Shown here piece after piece: positions 48,974 through 57,067 of a stretch of DNA of 59,190 nt (the stretch's first letter is position 1; the number at the start of each line of letters is the position of its first letter). Below the pieces are notes generated by a model, which was given only the letters and a program-made list of their open reading frames with translations, was not told the origin of the DNA and did not search any database. Made by a program: the position numbers and the translations under genes. The DNA is from Candidatus Gastranaerophilales bacterium. Lineage in GTDB: Bacteria; Cyanobacteriota; Vampirovibrionia; Gastranaerophilales; Gastranaerophilaceae. The stretch is taken from assembly GCA_947624325.1 (NCBI GenBank), contig CANQJT010000009.1, positions 1 through 59,190 of the forward strand. Direction: 5' to 3'.

Positions 48974-49692
48974 ATTTCCGTAGATTTTTCCGCTTTTAGT
49001 TTATCGTGCGCTTGTTTTGTATTTTCAACTTCTTTTGCTATTTCTATTGAGAAATTAATTGAATCTATATCTCTTGCTATAGCTTCTTTACAAGCATAAA
49101 TATCATCTATTGAACAATTTTCAAATAATGTCGAACTGTTTCTTTTGCTGTATACTGTTCTGAATACTTTTTGTGCTCTTTCATCAAAGCCCGGCATATC
49201 TTTTTTATAGCTGTTATATTTGTATAATGCCTTTATAATTTCGTATATTTGTTTTTTGCTTGAATCAAAAATCATTAATTCTTTTGAATATAAGCTTAAC
49301 TTAATTCGTCTTTCGCACATAAATCCGGTCAAAAGATTTATATAAAATGCGTTAAATCCTTTCCTCGGAGTTATAAATCCTGACTTTTCGTTTATATAGT
49401 CAAGCAGTTTATCAGCATTTTTTATTGTATATACTTTTATACCCTGGGTTCTGATATATTGTTTAAGCTTTTCGGGATAATTTATATATTTTTTTACAAG
49501 CGGTTTTAACTCATCATGAATTTTAAGTTTTGTTTTTTCCGTTTCTGCAGATAAATTCAATGTACAGCTTGAATTCATTGCCTTTTTTGTCGTGGAATTT
49601 TTATAAAATGAATTATTAATTTTACTTGTATTTGGTTTTCGTACAAATAATTTTATGTACAATTCCGCTAAATATTTGTTAAAATTTTGCAT
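48970..49692 (-). CDS. Conserved-looking protein of unknown function
   Basis: A 240-residue soluble protein of no recognised family. It begins MQNFNKYLAELYIKLFVRKP, has a Ser/Thr/Asn-rich stretch to about residue 50, and then an alpha-helical, Lys-rich body (KNADKLLDYINEKSGFITPR, MCERRIKLSLYSKELMIFDS, RAQKVFRTVYSKRNSS). No signal peptide or membrane segment follows. The ATG at 49692 was chosen because GGGGA lies directly upstream; an ATG four codons earlier lacks one. It overlaps the convergent histidine kinase gene by 4 bp and is divergent from the sugar permeases. Confidence 0.65.
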   Translation of the reverse strand: MQNFNKYLAELYIKLFVRKPNTSKINNSFYKNSTTKKAMNSSCTLNLSAETEKTKLKIHDELKPLVKKYINYPEKLKQYIRTQGIKVYTIKNADKLLDYINEKSGFITPRKGFNAFYINLLTGFMCERRIKLSLYSKELMIFDSSKKQIYEIIKALYKYNSYKKDMPGFDERAQKVFRTVYSKRNSSTLFENCSIDDIYACKEAIARDIDSINFSIEIAKEVENTKQAHDKLKAEKSTEI

Positions 49693-49748
49693 AATTATCC
49701 CCATATATTATTAAAAACATTTTTAATGAAAATATTGACAAATACGTT

Positions 49749-49754
49749 TATAAT
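49749..49754 (+). promoter_or_regulatory. Putative -10 box of the sugar permease operon
   Basis: TATAAT lies 17 nt before the ATG at 49772, giving a leader of about 10 nt with no Shine-Dalgarno sequence. TTGACA at 49735 is only 8 bp away and cannot be its -35. Confidence 0.35.
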
Positions 49755-49771
49755 TTAATTAAACTTAAAAT

Positions 49772-50644
49772 ATGAATACTTATTACAAAAAATACATTCC
49801 ATATTTGTTTTTACTTCCTGCAATGGTATTATTGGCGGTATTCTTTTTTATTCCGTTTTTTCAGACTATTATACTAAGCTTTCAAGATTACTCAACAGAT
49901 ATTTATAATCCGACGTATGCGGGAATTAACAATTATAAAATATTGTTGCATTCGTCAGAGTTTTATCAAACATTATTTAATACATTTTTATTTTTAATTA
50001 TTGCGGTTCCTGTTCTTGCAATAGTTCCGTTAATTGTTGCAATTTTTATAAATCAAAAAATAAGAGGAATCGGGCTTTATAAAGTATTGATATACCTGCC
50101 TGTCGTTGTTTCAATTGTTGTTGTTGCTATTGCTTTTAAGTGGCTTTATGCACAGGAAGGTATTTTAAATTATGTGCTTGAGATATTTCATATCAATGCT
50201 ATAGGATGGCTTACCGATACTAAGTTTGCAATGCTATCCGTCGCCATAGTTACCATATATAAAGGTATCGGCTACTATATGATGATTTATTTATCGGCAT
50301 TAATTGGAGTTCCTAAAGATTTATATGAGGCTTCTGAAGTTGATGGGGCAAATGAATTCCACAAACATTTAAATGTTACAATTCCTCATTTGATGCCTGT
50401 AATTGCTCTTGTTGTAACAATTTCTTCAATATCTGCTTTAAAAGTATTTGCCGAAATTTATGTTATGACAAAAGGCGGTCCTCTAAATTCCACAAAAACT
50501 ATAGTATATTATATCTATGAAAAAGCTTTTGAAAATTTGGATTTATCAATGGCATCAACTGCTTCGGTTGTTTTGCTTATAATAATCCTTGTATTTTCTT
50601 TTATAAATATTACTTTCTTTGAAAATAAGAGGTATAAGTTATGA
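49772..50644 (+). CDS. Carbohydrate ABC transporter permease (MalF/UgpA-like)
   Basis: A 290-residue inner-membrane permease with six membrane segments, starting YIPYLFLLPAMVLLAVFFFI. The cytoplasmic EAA loop, which docks the ATPase, is EASEVDGANEFHKHLNVTIP. The GGPLNSTKTIVYYIYEKAF segment near the C-terminus is typical of the MalF/UgpA type of CUT1 sugar importers. The partner permease overlaps by 4 bp downstream. No binding protein or ATPase gene is in the window, so the substrate (a di- or oligosaccharide, or glycerol-phosphate) cannot be fixed. A shared MsmX-type ATPase encoded elsewhere is likely. Confidence 0.92.
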   Translation: MNTYYKKYIPYLFLLPAMVLLAVFFFIPFFQTIILSFQDYSTDIYNPTYAGINNYKILLHSSEFYQTLFNTFLFLIIAVPVLAIVPLIVAIFINQKIRGIGLYKVLIYLPVVVSIVVVAIAFKWLYAQEGILNYVLEIFHINAIGWLTDTKFAMLSVAIVTIYKGIGYYMMIYLSALIGVPKDLYEASEVDGANEFHKHLNVTIPHLMPVIALVVTISSISALKVFAEIYVMTKGGPLNSTKTIVYYIYEKAFENLDLSMASTASVVLLIIILVFSFINITFFENKRYKL

Positions 50645-51486
50645 TGAGGAAATTTTTTAAAGGATTTACAATTCATACTTTTCTTATATTAATGTCGTTT
50701 TTGTCATTGTTTCCCTTTTTATGGCTGATTTCAACAGCATTAAAAGGAATTGATGAAAATATTTTTCAATATCCGCCCGTAATTTTTCCTGTCCATCCGA
50801 CTTTTGATAATTTTATAGGAGCATGGAAACAAATTCCTTTCCTTTTATACTTTTTTAACAGCTTTATAGTTGCATTTTTTACGGTTATTTTAAATTTAAT
50901 TTTGTCTTCTTTAGCGGCATATCCGCTGGCAAGAATGGAATTTAAGGGTAAAAAACTTATATTCTCTCTTGTACTTGCAACAATAATGATTCCTTTTCAA
51001 GCTATAATGCTCCCTGTTTATTTGATAATTTTAAAATTGCATATGGTTGATTCATACGGAAGTATTTACGGGTATTTGGGATTAATTCTTCCGTTTGCTG
51101 TTAATGCATTTGGGATATTCTTAATGCGTCAGGCTTTTTTGACAATACCTAAAGAAATGGAAGAAGCTGCTTTTATCGATGGGTGCAGTATATTTAATAT
51201 ATGGCGGAAAATTTTGCTGCCTATGACCGCACCGACCCTTGCTGTTTTAGCAATATTTACTTTCATAGGTTCTTGGGGTGAATTTTTATGGCCGAGTATT
51301 GTCTTAACAAATAAGGCTTTATATACACTTCCTGTTGGGGTTAACGACCTTCAGGGAATGTTTAGTGCTAATTGGCGCTTTATTGCAGCAGGTTCTATTA
51401 TTTCTATAATACCTATAATAATATTTTTTATTACTATGCAAAAATATTTCGTTTCGGGCTCTAATGAAGGAGCTGTTAAGGGATAA
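50641..51486 (+). CDS. Carbohydrate ABC transporter permease (MalG/UgpE-like)
   Basis: A 281-residue partner permease with six membrane segments. The N-terminus LSLFPFLWLISTALKG and the EAA loop EEAAFIDGCSIFNIWRKILL are typical of MalG/UgpE. The C-terminus (TMQKYFVSGSNEGAVKG) ends in the AVKG motif found in this subfamily, which in MalG contacts binding protein and sugar near its end. It starts at ATG inside the last codons of the first permease gene (ATGA overlap), indicating translational coupling. A bidirectional terminator follows within a few bases of the stop. Confidence 0.93.
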   Translation: MMRKFFKGFTIHTFLILMSFLSLFPFLWLISTALKGIDENIFQYPPVIFPVHPTFDNFIGAWKQIPFLLYFFNSFIVAFFTVILNLILSSLAAYPLARMEFKGKKLIFSLVLATIMIPFQAIMLPVYLIILKLHMVDSYGSIYGYLGLILPFAVNAFGIFLMRQAFLTIPKEMEEAAFIDGCSIFNIWRKILLPMTAPTLAVLAIFTFIGSWGEFLWPSIVLTNKALYTLPVGVNDLQGMFSANWRFIAAGSIISIIPIIIFFITMQKYFVSGSNEGAVKG

Positions 51487-51515
51487 AAAAAATCCCTCAA
51501 TTAAGAGGGATTTTA
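51484..51515. terminator. Bidirectional intrinsic terminator
   Basis: A perfect 8-bp stem AATCCCTC/GAGGGATT (51491-51498 and 51505-51512) with a 6-base loop. It has T residues after it on the plus strand and an A run before it that serves as a T run on the minus strand. It ends both the permease operon and the convergent small gene. Confidence 0.92.
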
Positions 51516-51530
51516 TATTTAATTCTTATT

Positions 51531-51803
51531 TTAACCTTCATCCGTAAAGTGCTTATTTATATACTCTTCAGCTTCCTCTTCCGTAATATCATAATTGTAC
51601 ATATAGTCTTCTTTTATATTTTCTAAATCTCTATTGTTTTTAAATATATTTTCTAAATCTTCAAATTTATGAGATGCGATTTTTTCATCTTCATTTACGC
51701 AAAAATCAACTTCCGAAAAATCGGTTTTGTTTCCGTTTTTAGTTTCATAATTGCTGCTTATTGCATTTTTGTTAAAACCATTAATATCAGAAAAGAAACT
51801 CAT
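51531..51803 (-). CDS. Small acidic protein of unknown function
   Basis: A 90-residue protein of no recognised family, beginning MSFFSDINGFNKNAISSNYE. It is rich in Asp, Glu and Asn, predicted largely helical in the second half (KFEDLENIFKNNRDLENIKE), and ends ITEEEAEEYINKHFTDEG. No signal peptide or membrane segment is present. The bidirectional terminator just downstream supports it as a transcribed unit. The start has only a weak AAGAAAGAG site. The role is unknown. Confidence 0.55.
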   Translation of the reverse strand: MSFFSDINGFNKNAISSNYETKNGNKTDFSEVDFCVNEDEKIASHKFEDLENIFKNNRDLENIKEDYMYNYDITEEEAEEYINKHFTDEG

Positions 51804-51960
51804 TTTTTACTCTTTCTTAAAAGACTATATATTATATATAAAAAATATATACCCAAAAAATTGCTTTTTCTTTCATATCAGATTTAAGAAAATACATTGA
51901 AAAAATTAATTAATAAGGATATTTTAGATTTTACAAAATTTAATAATTATAAAAGATTGT

Positions 51961-52031
51961 CCGAACAAAATTTTAAGATAAGCCATGAAGTGGTGTTACA
52001 AAGCGAAGCGGAGTGTGACACTAGATTAAAT
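51961..52031 (-). repeat. Dispersed 3'-end intergenic element, short copy 3
   Basis: A 71-bp internally deleted copy. Both ends are kept: ATTTAATCTAGTGTCACAC on the hydF side, and GGCTTATC followed by TTTTGTTCGG at the far end, with TGTTACAAAGCGAAGCGG between on the plus strand. Its first bases form the last codons and TAG stop of hydF. The remaining gap up to the small acidic gene (51804-51960) is AT-rich and shows nothing recognisable. Confidence 0.75.
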
Positions 52032-53220
52032 TATATATATCAGGAAATATTTTTATACTTCGTTTTAAAATGTTATGCATATAGGCAATGGCAATACCGT
52101 AATTAGTAATTGGAATATTTTGCTCTTCCGCTTTTTTATATCTGTATAGAACTTCTCTGTCTTTAAGCATACAGCTTCCGCAATGGACTATCATATTATA
52201 TTTTTTTAGATTTTCGGGGAAACTGCCGCCAGAGGTAAATTCAAAGTTAAGATTTTTGCCCGTAAAATTTTTAATCCACATAGGAAGTTTAACCGTACCG
52301 ATATCCTCGCATTGACGGTGATGTGTACAGCCTTCTGAAATTAAAATTGTATCATTATCTTTTAACTTATTAAATTGAGCAACTCCTTTTACTGCATAAT
52401 TTAAAACACCTTTATATCTTGCAAAGAGTATTGAAAATGAGGTTAGAAGAATATCATCGGGGGTTTGAGCGGAAACTTTCTCAAATACTTGAGAATCAGT
52501 TATTACTAATTTAGGTTTTTTTATTGAATTTTTAAGGGCTTCAGCAAGTTCAAACTCTCTTACAACTGTTGAGATTACACCTGCTTCAAGTAAATCTCTT
52601 AATACTTGTTGTTGAGGCAGTATTATTCTGCCTTTTGGAGCAGCACCGTCAATTGGTGTAACTAAAATTACACAGTCATTTTTATTAACCAAATCCCTGA
52701 CAAGGGGAAGCGCTTTAGCATTTTGTGAATATAATTCCGCAATCATTTCTTTTAGTTCAAAAATGTTTTTATTATTTTTTGCGCTTACATATATTTCATT
52801 TTCTTTTGTTTCGGGGATTTCGGATAGTAAATCGGATTTATTATAAACAATAATATATTTAATATTTTTTTCTTTAAAAATAGAAATTAACTTATTATCA
52901 ATTTCAGACCTACCGTTTTGTGCATTAAGAATAAGCAGAGCAATATCTGTTTTATTTAGTATCTGCTTTGTTTTAGCTATTCTTAATTCACCAAGTTCCC
53001 CTTCATCATTAAATCCTGCTGTATCTATTAAGGTTACCGGCCCTATAGGAAGCAGTTCCATTGATTTATATACAGGGTCAGTTGTCGTACCTTTTATATC
53101 AGATACAACAGCAAGGTCTTGTCCTGTTATTGAGTTAATAATACTGGATTTACCTGTATTAGTTTGACCAAAAATCCCTATTTGTACTCTTTCTGATGAT
53201 GGTGTTGAATTTAAACTCAT
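52021..53220 (-). CDS. hydF: [FeFe]-hydrogenase H-cluster maturation GTPase
   Basis: A 399-residue HydF, the scaffold on which the [2Fe] part of the hydrogenase H-cluster is built by HydE and HydG. The GTPase domain has the P-loop GIFGQTNTGKSSIINS, switch motif KGTTTDPVYKS, DTAGFND and NKSD. The C-terminal iron-sulfur ligands match the HydF signature: CTH in EGCTHHRQCEDIG, and HCGSC in MIVHCGSCMLKDRE about 50 residues later. AAGGAAAATAAA precedes the ATG. No hydE, hydG or hydA gene is in the window. The last codons (Leu-Ile-stop) come from the dispersed element. It implies hydrogen metabolism in an anaerobe. Confidence 0.96.
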   Translation of the reverse strand: MSLNSTPSSERVQIGIFGQTNTGKSSIINSITGQDLAVVSDIKGTTTDPVYKSMELLPIGPVTLIDTAGFNDEGELGELRIAKTKQILNKTDIALLILNAQNGRSEIDNKLISIFKEKNIKYIIVYNKSDLLSEIPETKENEIYVSAKNNKNIFELKEMIAELYSQNAKALPLVRDLVNKNDCVILVTPIDGAAPKGRIILPQQQVLRDLLEAGVISTVVREFELAEALKNSIKKPKLVITDSQVFEKVSAQTPDDILLTSFSILFARYKGVLNYAVKGVAQFNKLKDNDTILISEGCTHHRQCEDIGTVKLPMWIKNFTGKNLNFEFTSGGSFPENLKKYNMIVHCGSCMLKDREVLYRYKKAEEQNIPITNYGIAIAYMHNILKRSIKIFPDIYNLI

Positions 53221-53285
53221 TTTATTTTCCTTAAATTCTTAACTTTATTTACTCTTTATTTTATAATAAACGGTAGGAATTGAGC

Positions 53286-54932
53286 ATGAAAAAAATAATA
53301 AATTTATTATTATTAATTATAATTATGGGGATATTTATTCAGATTGGTTACGCATCTGATAATAATATTCCTGTCCGTGTAGGAATCAGCAATAATAACT
53401 TTAATACATATTTATACAGTGAAATTGAATTTAATAATGCACAAAATCTTGTTATAATGGATACGGCTACAGGGTATACAGCCCCTCAAAAAGACAATAT
53501 AAGTATCTGCAAAATAACTTCTGAAAATAATTTATTTAGAATTTATCAGGATGGTGAGCTTGTTGCAAGAAATTTAACAGGCCCTATTTTAATCAGAGCC
53601 GTATCGGAAGATAAATTAATACCCGTAAACGGCTTAAAGCGGAAAGGAAAACAGGCTTTATACAGAGGGTATATCGAATTAACAAGGAGCAAAAAAGATA
53701 TCAGCAAATTTGCATTAGTTAATGTACTAAGCCTAAAAAACTATTTAAGAGGTGTTGTTCCTAATGAAATGCCTGTAAGATTTGGGCTTGAAGCATTAAA
53801 AGCACAAACGGTTGCAGCAAGAAACTATGCTGTTACACCGAGGGTTAAAGCATATGAAGAATTTGATTTGTGTGATTCCGTTGCGTGTCAGGTATATTAT
53901 GGTGCTAATACCGAAGAACCTTTATCGGATAAAGCAATAGATGAAACAAACGGAATAATTGCAACGGATAAAGAAGATAAGCCGATTTTAGCCTTATACA
54001 GTTCTACTGCAGGCGGTTATACGGAAAGTTATGAATATGCATTTTCAGACCCTGCAACAAAACAGTTTCCGTCCAATGATATTCCTTATTTAACGGCAGT
54101 TCCGGATGATAAAAAATTTCATCCGCTTGATGATGAAAAATCGGCAGAAGAATTTTATACTTCTAAACCTGAAGCCTTTGATGATATGTCGCCATATTAC
54201 CGCTGGTCAAAAGAATGGACTAAAAAGGAGCTCCAAGAGGTATTATCAAAAACACTCATTGCTCAATCCAAAACAGGGTTTATTACCCCTGTGCTTGTTA
54301 ATTCTGATGATTTTGGAGAACTGCAGTCCATAAAAGTTCTTCAAAGAGGAAAATCGGGCAAAATAATAAAACTTGAAATTGTAACGGATAAAAATACTTT
54401 TATAGTGCAAAAAGAACTTGTAATAAGAAGATGTTTTCAAAAAAATGCAATCTCGCTTCCGAGTGCCAATTTCGTAATAAATTATATAGATTCTGAGGAG
54501 CCCGTTTATAAATTTAACGGGGGAGGTTTCGGGCATGGTGTTGGGCTAAGCCAATGGGGTGCAGGAAAAATGGCATCTTTAGGATATTCTTATGATGAAA
54601 TACTTCAGCATTATTATAAAGGTATCAAACTTTCTACAATTCCTGCAACAGTTACACAATTTAAACCTTATTCGGATGTATTTTATGCCGGTAAAAAATC
54701 CGATATGTATTTAGTTATAAAAAATTCAGGGAATATTAAATCTTTTAAAATAACTATCAACGAAAAAGAAATTGATGCAAATAAATTATTCAGGAACGAA
54801 AAATCATATAATTTATCGCATTACCTTATTGACGGTTTAAATAAAATTAAGGTTGAAATTACTGATGAAACACTGCCGTCTGAAGCTCAAGCTAAAGTAT
54901 ATATTGTAGTTAAAGAGGCAGATGATGAGTAA
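53286..54932 (+). CDS. SpoIID/LytB domain protein
   Basis: A 548-residue exported protein with a signal peptide (IINLLLLIIIMGIFIQIGYA). The SpoIID/LytB domain has the key motifs LKNYLRGVVPNEMPVRFGLE, ALKAQTVAARNYA and LYSSTAGGYTESYEYAF, then FNGGGFGHGVGLSQWGAGKM, whose GHGVGLSQWGA is the family signature. SpoIID is a lytic transglycosylase that acts on denuded glycans in sporulating Firmicutes; in Cyanobacteria and other non-sporulating bacteria such proteins have wall roles. The ATG at 53286 was chosen because AGGA is seven bases upstream; a TTG two codons earlier is also open. It overlaps murJ by 11 bp, linking it to peptidoglycan work. Confidence 0.93.
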   Translation: MKKIINLLLLIIIMGIFIQIGYASDNNIPVRVGISNNNFNTYLYSEIEFNNAQNLVIMDTATGYTAPQKDNISICKITSENNLFRIYQDGELVARNLTGPILIRAVSEDKLIPVNGLKRKGKQALYRGYIELTRSKKDISKFALVNVLSLKNYLRGVVPNEMPVRFGLEALKAQTVAARNYAVTPRVKAYEEFDLCDSVACQVYYGANTEEPLSDKAIDETNGIIATDKEDKPILALYSSTAGGYTESYEYAFSDPATKQFPSNDIPYLTAVPDDKKFHPLDDEKSAEEFYTSKPEAFDDMSPYYRWSKEWTKKELQEVLSKTLIAQSKTGFITPVLVNSDDFGELQSIKVLQRGKSGKIIKLEIVTDKNTFIVQKELVIRRCFQKNAISLPSANFVINYIDSEEPVYKFNGGGFGHGVGLSQWGAGKMASLGYSYDEILQHYYKGIKLSTIPATVTQFKPYSDVFYAGKKSDMYLVIKNSGNIKSFKITINEKEIDANKLFRNEKSYNLSHYLIDGLNKIKVEITDETLPSEAQAKVYIVVKEADDE

Positions 54933-56505
54933 AGAAAATTCATTATTAAAAGCGGCATGGCTTATAGCTTTTGTAACTATAATATCCAAATTTGTAGGAT
55001 TTTTAAGAGATGTCTGCATTGCAAATTATTACGGTGCAGGACTTGTATCTGATGCTTATTTTTATGCGTATCAAATTCCTTCGTTAGCAATAATATTAAT
55101 GGGTGGTGTCGGCGGACCTTTTCACAGTGCCACTGTCAGTGTTTTTGCAAAGTTGGTTAATCCTGATGATAAAATGCCCTCTGAAAAGGTTAATAGATTA
55201 TTTAATACTTTTTTAACGGGTTCATTTATATTTTTTGCATTTTTTTCAGTATTAATTTTTATATTTTCAGATGAGATATTAGGATTTATAATTCACGGAA
55301 ATAATGCCGAATTAATAAATTTAGCCGGAATACACCTCAGAATAATGACACCTGTAATACTAATAGGCGGAATTATAGGAATATATTACGGGTTATTGAT
55401 TACTTACAGAAGTTTTTTACTTCCCAATATATCTCCGGTTCTGATGAGTTTAAGTATAATAGTTATAATAGCATTTTCAAAAGGCGATAATTTAGGTATA
55501 TCACTTGCCGTTGCGACCTCAATAGGTGCTGTACTTCAATTTATAGTTCAGTTTCCTGCCGTTAAAAAATTAGGATTTAAAATAAAACCCAATTTTAACT
55601 TCAAAAATAATCCCGAATTTAAAAATTTATTAGAGCTTGTATTTCCTGCCGCTTTAAGTTCAACAATCGGTCAGATTTATGTTTATGTAGATATGTTTTT
55701 TGCATCGCAATTAAAAGAAGGTGCTTGGACAGCAATAGGTTATGCAAACAGAGTTTTTCAGTTTCCTGTAGGAATTTTGGTTACGGCATTTCTGGTTCCA
55801 TTATTCCCTATATTTTCAAAACTTGTTGGTGAAAAAAAATATGATGATATTAAATATTATTTTCATAAAGGGGTGGGACTTTTAAATTTTGTTGCAATTC
55901 CTGTTATGTTTGGAATTATTATGCTTGCATATGATGCGGTGCAGTTGATATTCCAGCGAGGTGAATTTGATTCACAGGCTACATATATGGTGTCTCAGGC
56001 ACTTATATTCTTATCATTTGCAATTATTCCATATGTGTTTAGAGATTCAATTACAAGAATTTTCTATTCTTTTAATGATTCTAAGACACCGTTTTTAGTT
56101 GCGTTTTCTTCTATAATTTTAAAATTTATATTGAACAGTTTATTTATAGAAAAACTAGGAATAGCTGCAATAACATTGTCTACATCTCTGGTAACATTAT
56201 TTAATGCTTCGTTATTGGGAATAATTTTATTAAAAAGAATTAATTTGGATTATAAAATATACTTTATAAATATATTTAAAATGTTAATTGCTGCGATTTT
56301 GGCATTTTCGGTAAATTTTGTTATTTATAAATATTGGATTATAGATACGAACTTATGGATAATGCTTGCTGTAAAAACATTTAGTATTTTCATATTCAGT
56401 ATGATTTTGTATGTAATTTTTTCTGCAATATTTAAAATAGAGTATGTGGGGGAACTTCTTGAACGAATTAAAAACTATATCAGACGAAAAATTGTTCGCA
56501 GATAA
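54922..56505 (+). CDS. murJ: Lipid II flippase
   Basis: A 527-residue MurJ/MviN with about 14 membrane helices. It flips lipid II across the inner membrane for peptidoglycan synthesis. The N-terminal segment WLIAFVTIISKFVGFLRDVC and the motifs DAYFYAYQIPSL, GAWTAIGYANRVFQFPVGIL and VFRDSITRIFYSFNDSKTPF are family markers, the last matching the RxFYAxxDTxTP signature. Two adjacent ATG codons are possible (54922, 54925); the first is used here. It is translationally coupled to the SpoIID-like gene upstream and overlaps tsaC downstream. Confidence 0.95.
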   Translation: MMSKENSLLKAAWLIAFVTIISKFVGFLRDVCIANYYGAGLVSDAYFYAYQIPSLAIILMGGVGGPFHSATVSVFAKLVNPDDKMPSEKVNRLFNTFLTGSFIFFAFFSVLIFIFSDEILGFIIHGNNAELINLAGIHLRIMTPVILIGGIIGIYYGLLITYRSFLLPNISPVLMSLSIIVIIAFSKGDNLGISLAVATSIGAVLQFIVQFPAVKKLGFKIKPNFNFKNNPEFKNLLELVFPAALSSTIGQIYVYVDMFFASQLKEGAWTAIGYANRVFQFPVGILVTAFLVPLFPIFSKLVGEKKYDDIKYYFHKGVGLLNFVAIPVMFGIIMLAYDAVQLIFQRGEFDSQATYMVSQALIFLSFAIIPYVFRDSITRIFYSFNDSKTPFLVAFSSIILKFILNSLFIEKLGIAAITLSTSLVTLFNASLLGIILLKRINLDYKIYFINIFKMLIAAILAFSVNFVIYKYWIIDTNLWIMLAVKTFSIFIFSMILYVIFSAIFKIEYVGELLERIKNYIRRKIVRR

Positions 56506-57067
56506 ATTAAATAAAACATTAAAATCAGGCGGAGTAATAGCATTTGTAACGGATACAGTCTGGGGTATAGGTGCTTTGCCCGATAATGAACAAGGTATTA
56601 ATAATATCTATGAAATTAAAAACAGAGACAGGTCAAAACCTTTAATATTAATGTCAAATAAAACAGAATACCTTTTTCCTTATTTAAAAGAAATAACTCC
56701 TTTAATTAAAACTTTATCGGATAAATATTTACCGGGTGCTTTAACAATTGTTGGTGAAAAGTCAGAAAAAACTCCTGATATTATTACATCGGGTAAAAAT
56801 ACTGTCGGAATAAGAGTACCTGATAATGAGTTTTTTAAGAAAATATGCTCTTTAATTGATGGTCACGTACTTGCTACAACAAGCGCAAATTTATCAGGCA
56901 TGCCGTCTGCAAAAACATATGAACAGGCAGTAAATTTCATAGGAAATAAAGTTGATATTGTTCTTAATGATTACGGATATACCTGTAAGGGCTTAGAATC
57001 AACTGTTGTAATTGTTGAATCAAAATCATTTAAAATTTTGAGACAAGGTGCCGTATATATAAATTAA
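56459..57067 (+). CDS. tsaC: L-threonylcarbamoyladenylate synthase (Sua5/YciO/YrdC family)
   Basis: A 202-residue YrdC-fold enzyme that makes threonylcarbamoyl-AMP for the t6A modification of tRNAs decoding ANN codons. Motifs include GGVIAFVTDTVWGIGA, IKNRDRSKPLILMSN (the KxR and SxN substrate loop), LPGALTIVGEKSE and VLATTSANLSGMPSAKTYEQ. It lacks the C-terminal Sua5 domain, so it is of the short TsaC type. The TTG at 56459 is preferred because GGGGGA lies five bases upstream. An ATG at 56444 would add five residues. Either start overlaps murJ. It overlaps the convergent LysM-like gene by 4 bp. Confidence 0.93.
   Translation: MNELKTISDEKLFADKLNKTLKSGGVIAFVTDTVWGIGALPDNEQGINNIYEIKNRDRSKPLILMSNKTEYLFPYLKEITPLIKTLSDKYLPGALTIVGEKSEKTPDIITSGKNTVGIRVPDNEFFKKICSLIDGHVLATTSANLSGMPSAKTYEQAVNFIGNKVDIVLNDYGYTCKGLESTVVIVESKSFKILRQGAVYIN

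Noticed and set aside
49735-49754. TTGACA and TATAAT upstream of the sugar permeases as one promoter
   Set aside because: The spacing is only 8 bp, far too short; only the TATAAT is kept as a -10 candidate.
51897-52106. Short plus-strand open frame starting at a TTG
   Set aside because: It crosses the element and the end of hydF on the opposite strand and has no ribosome binding site.
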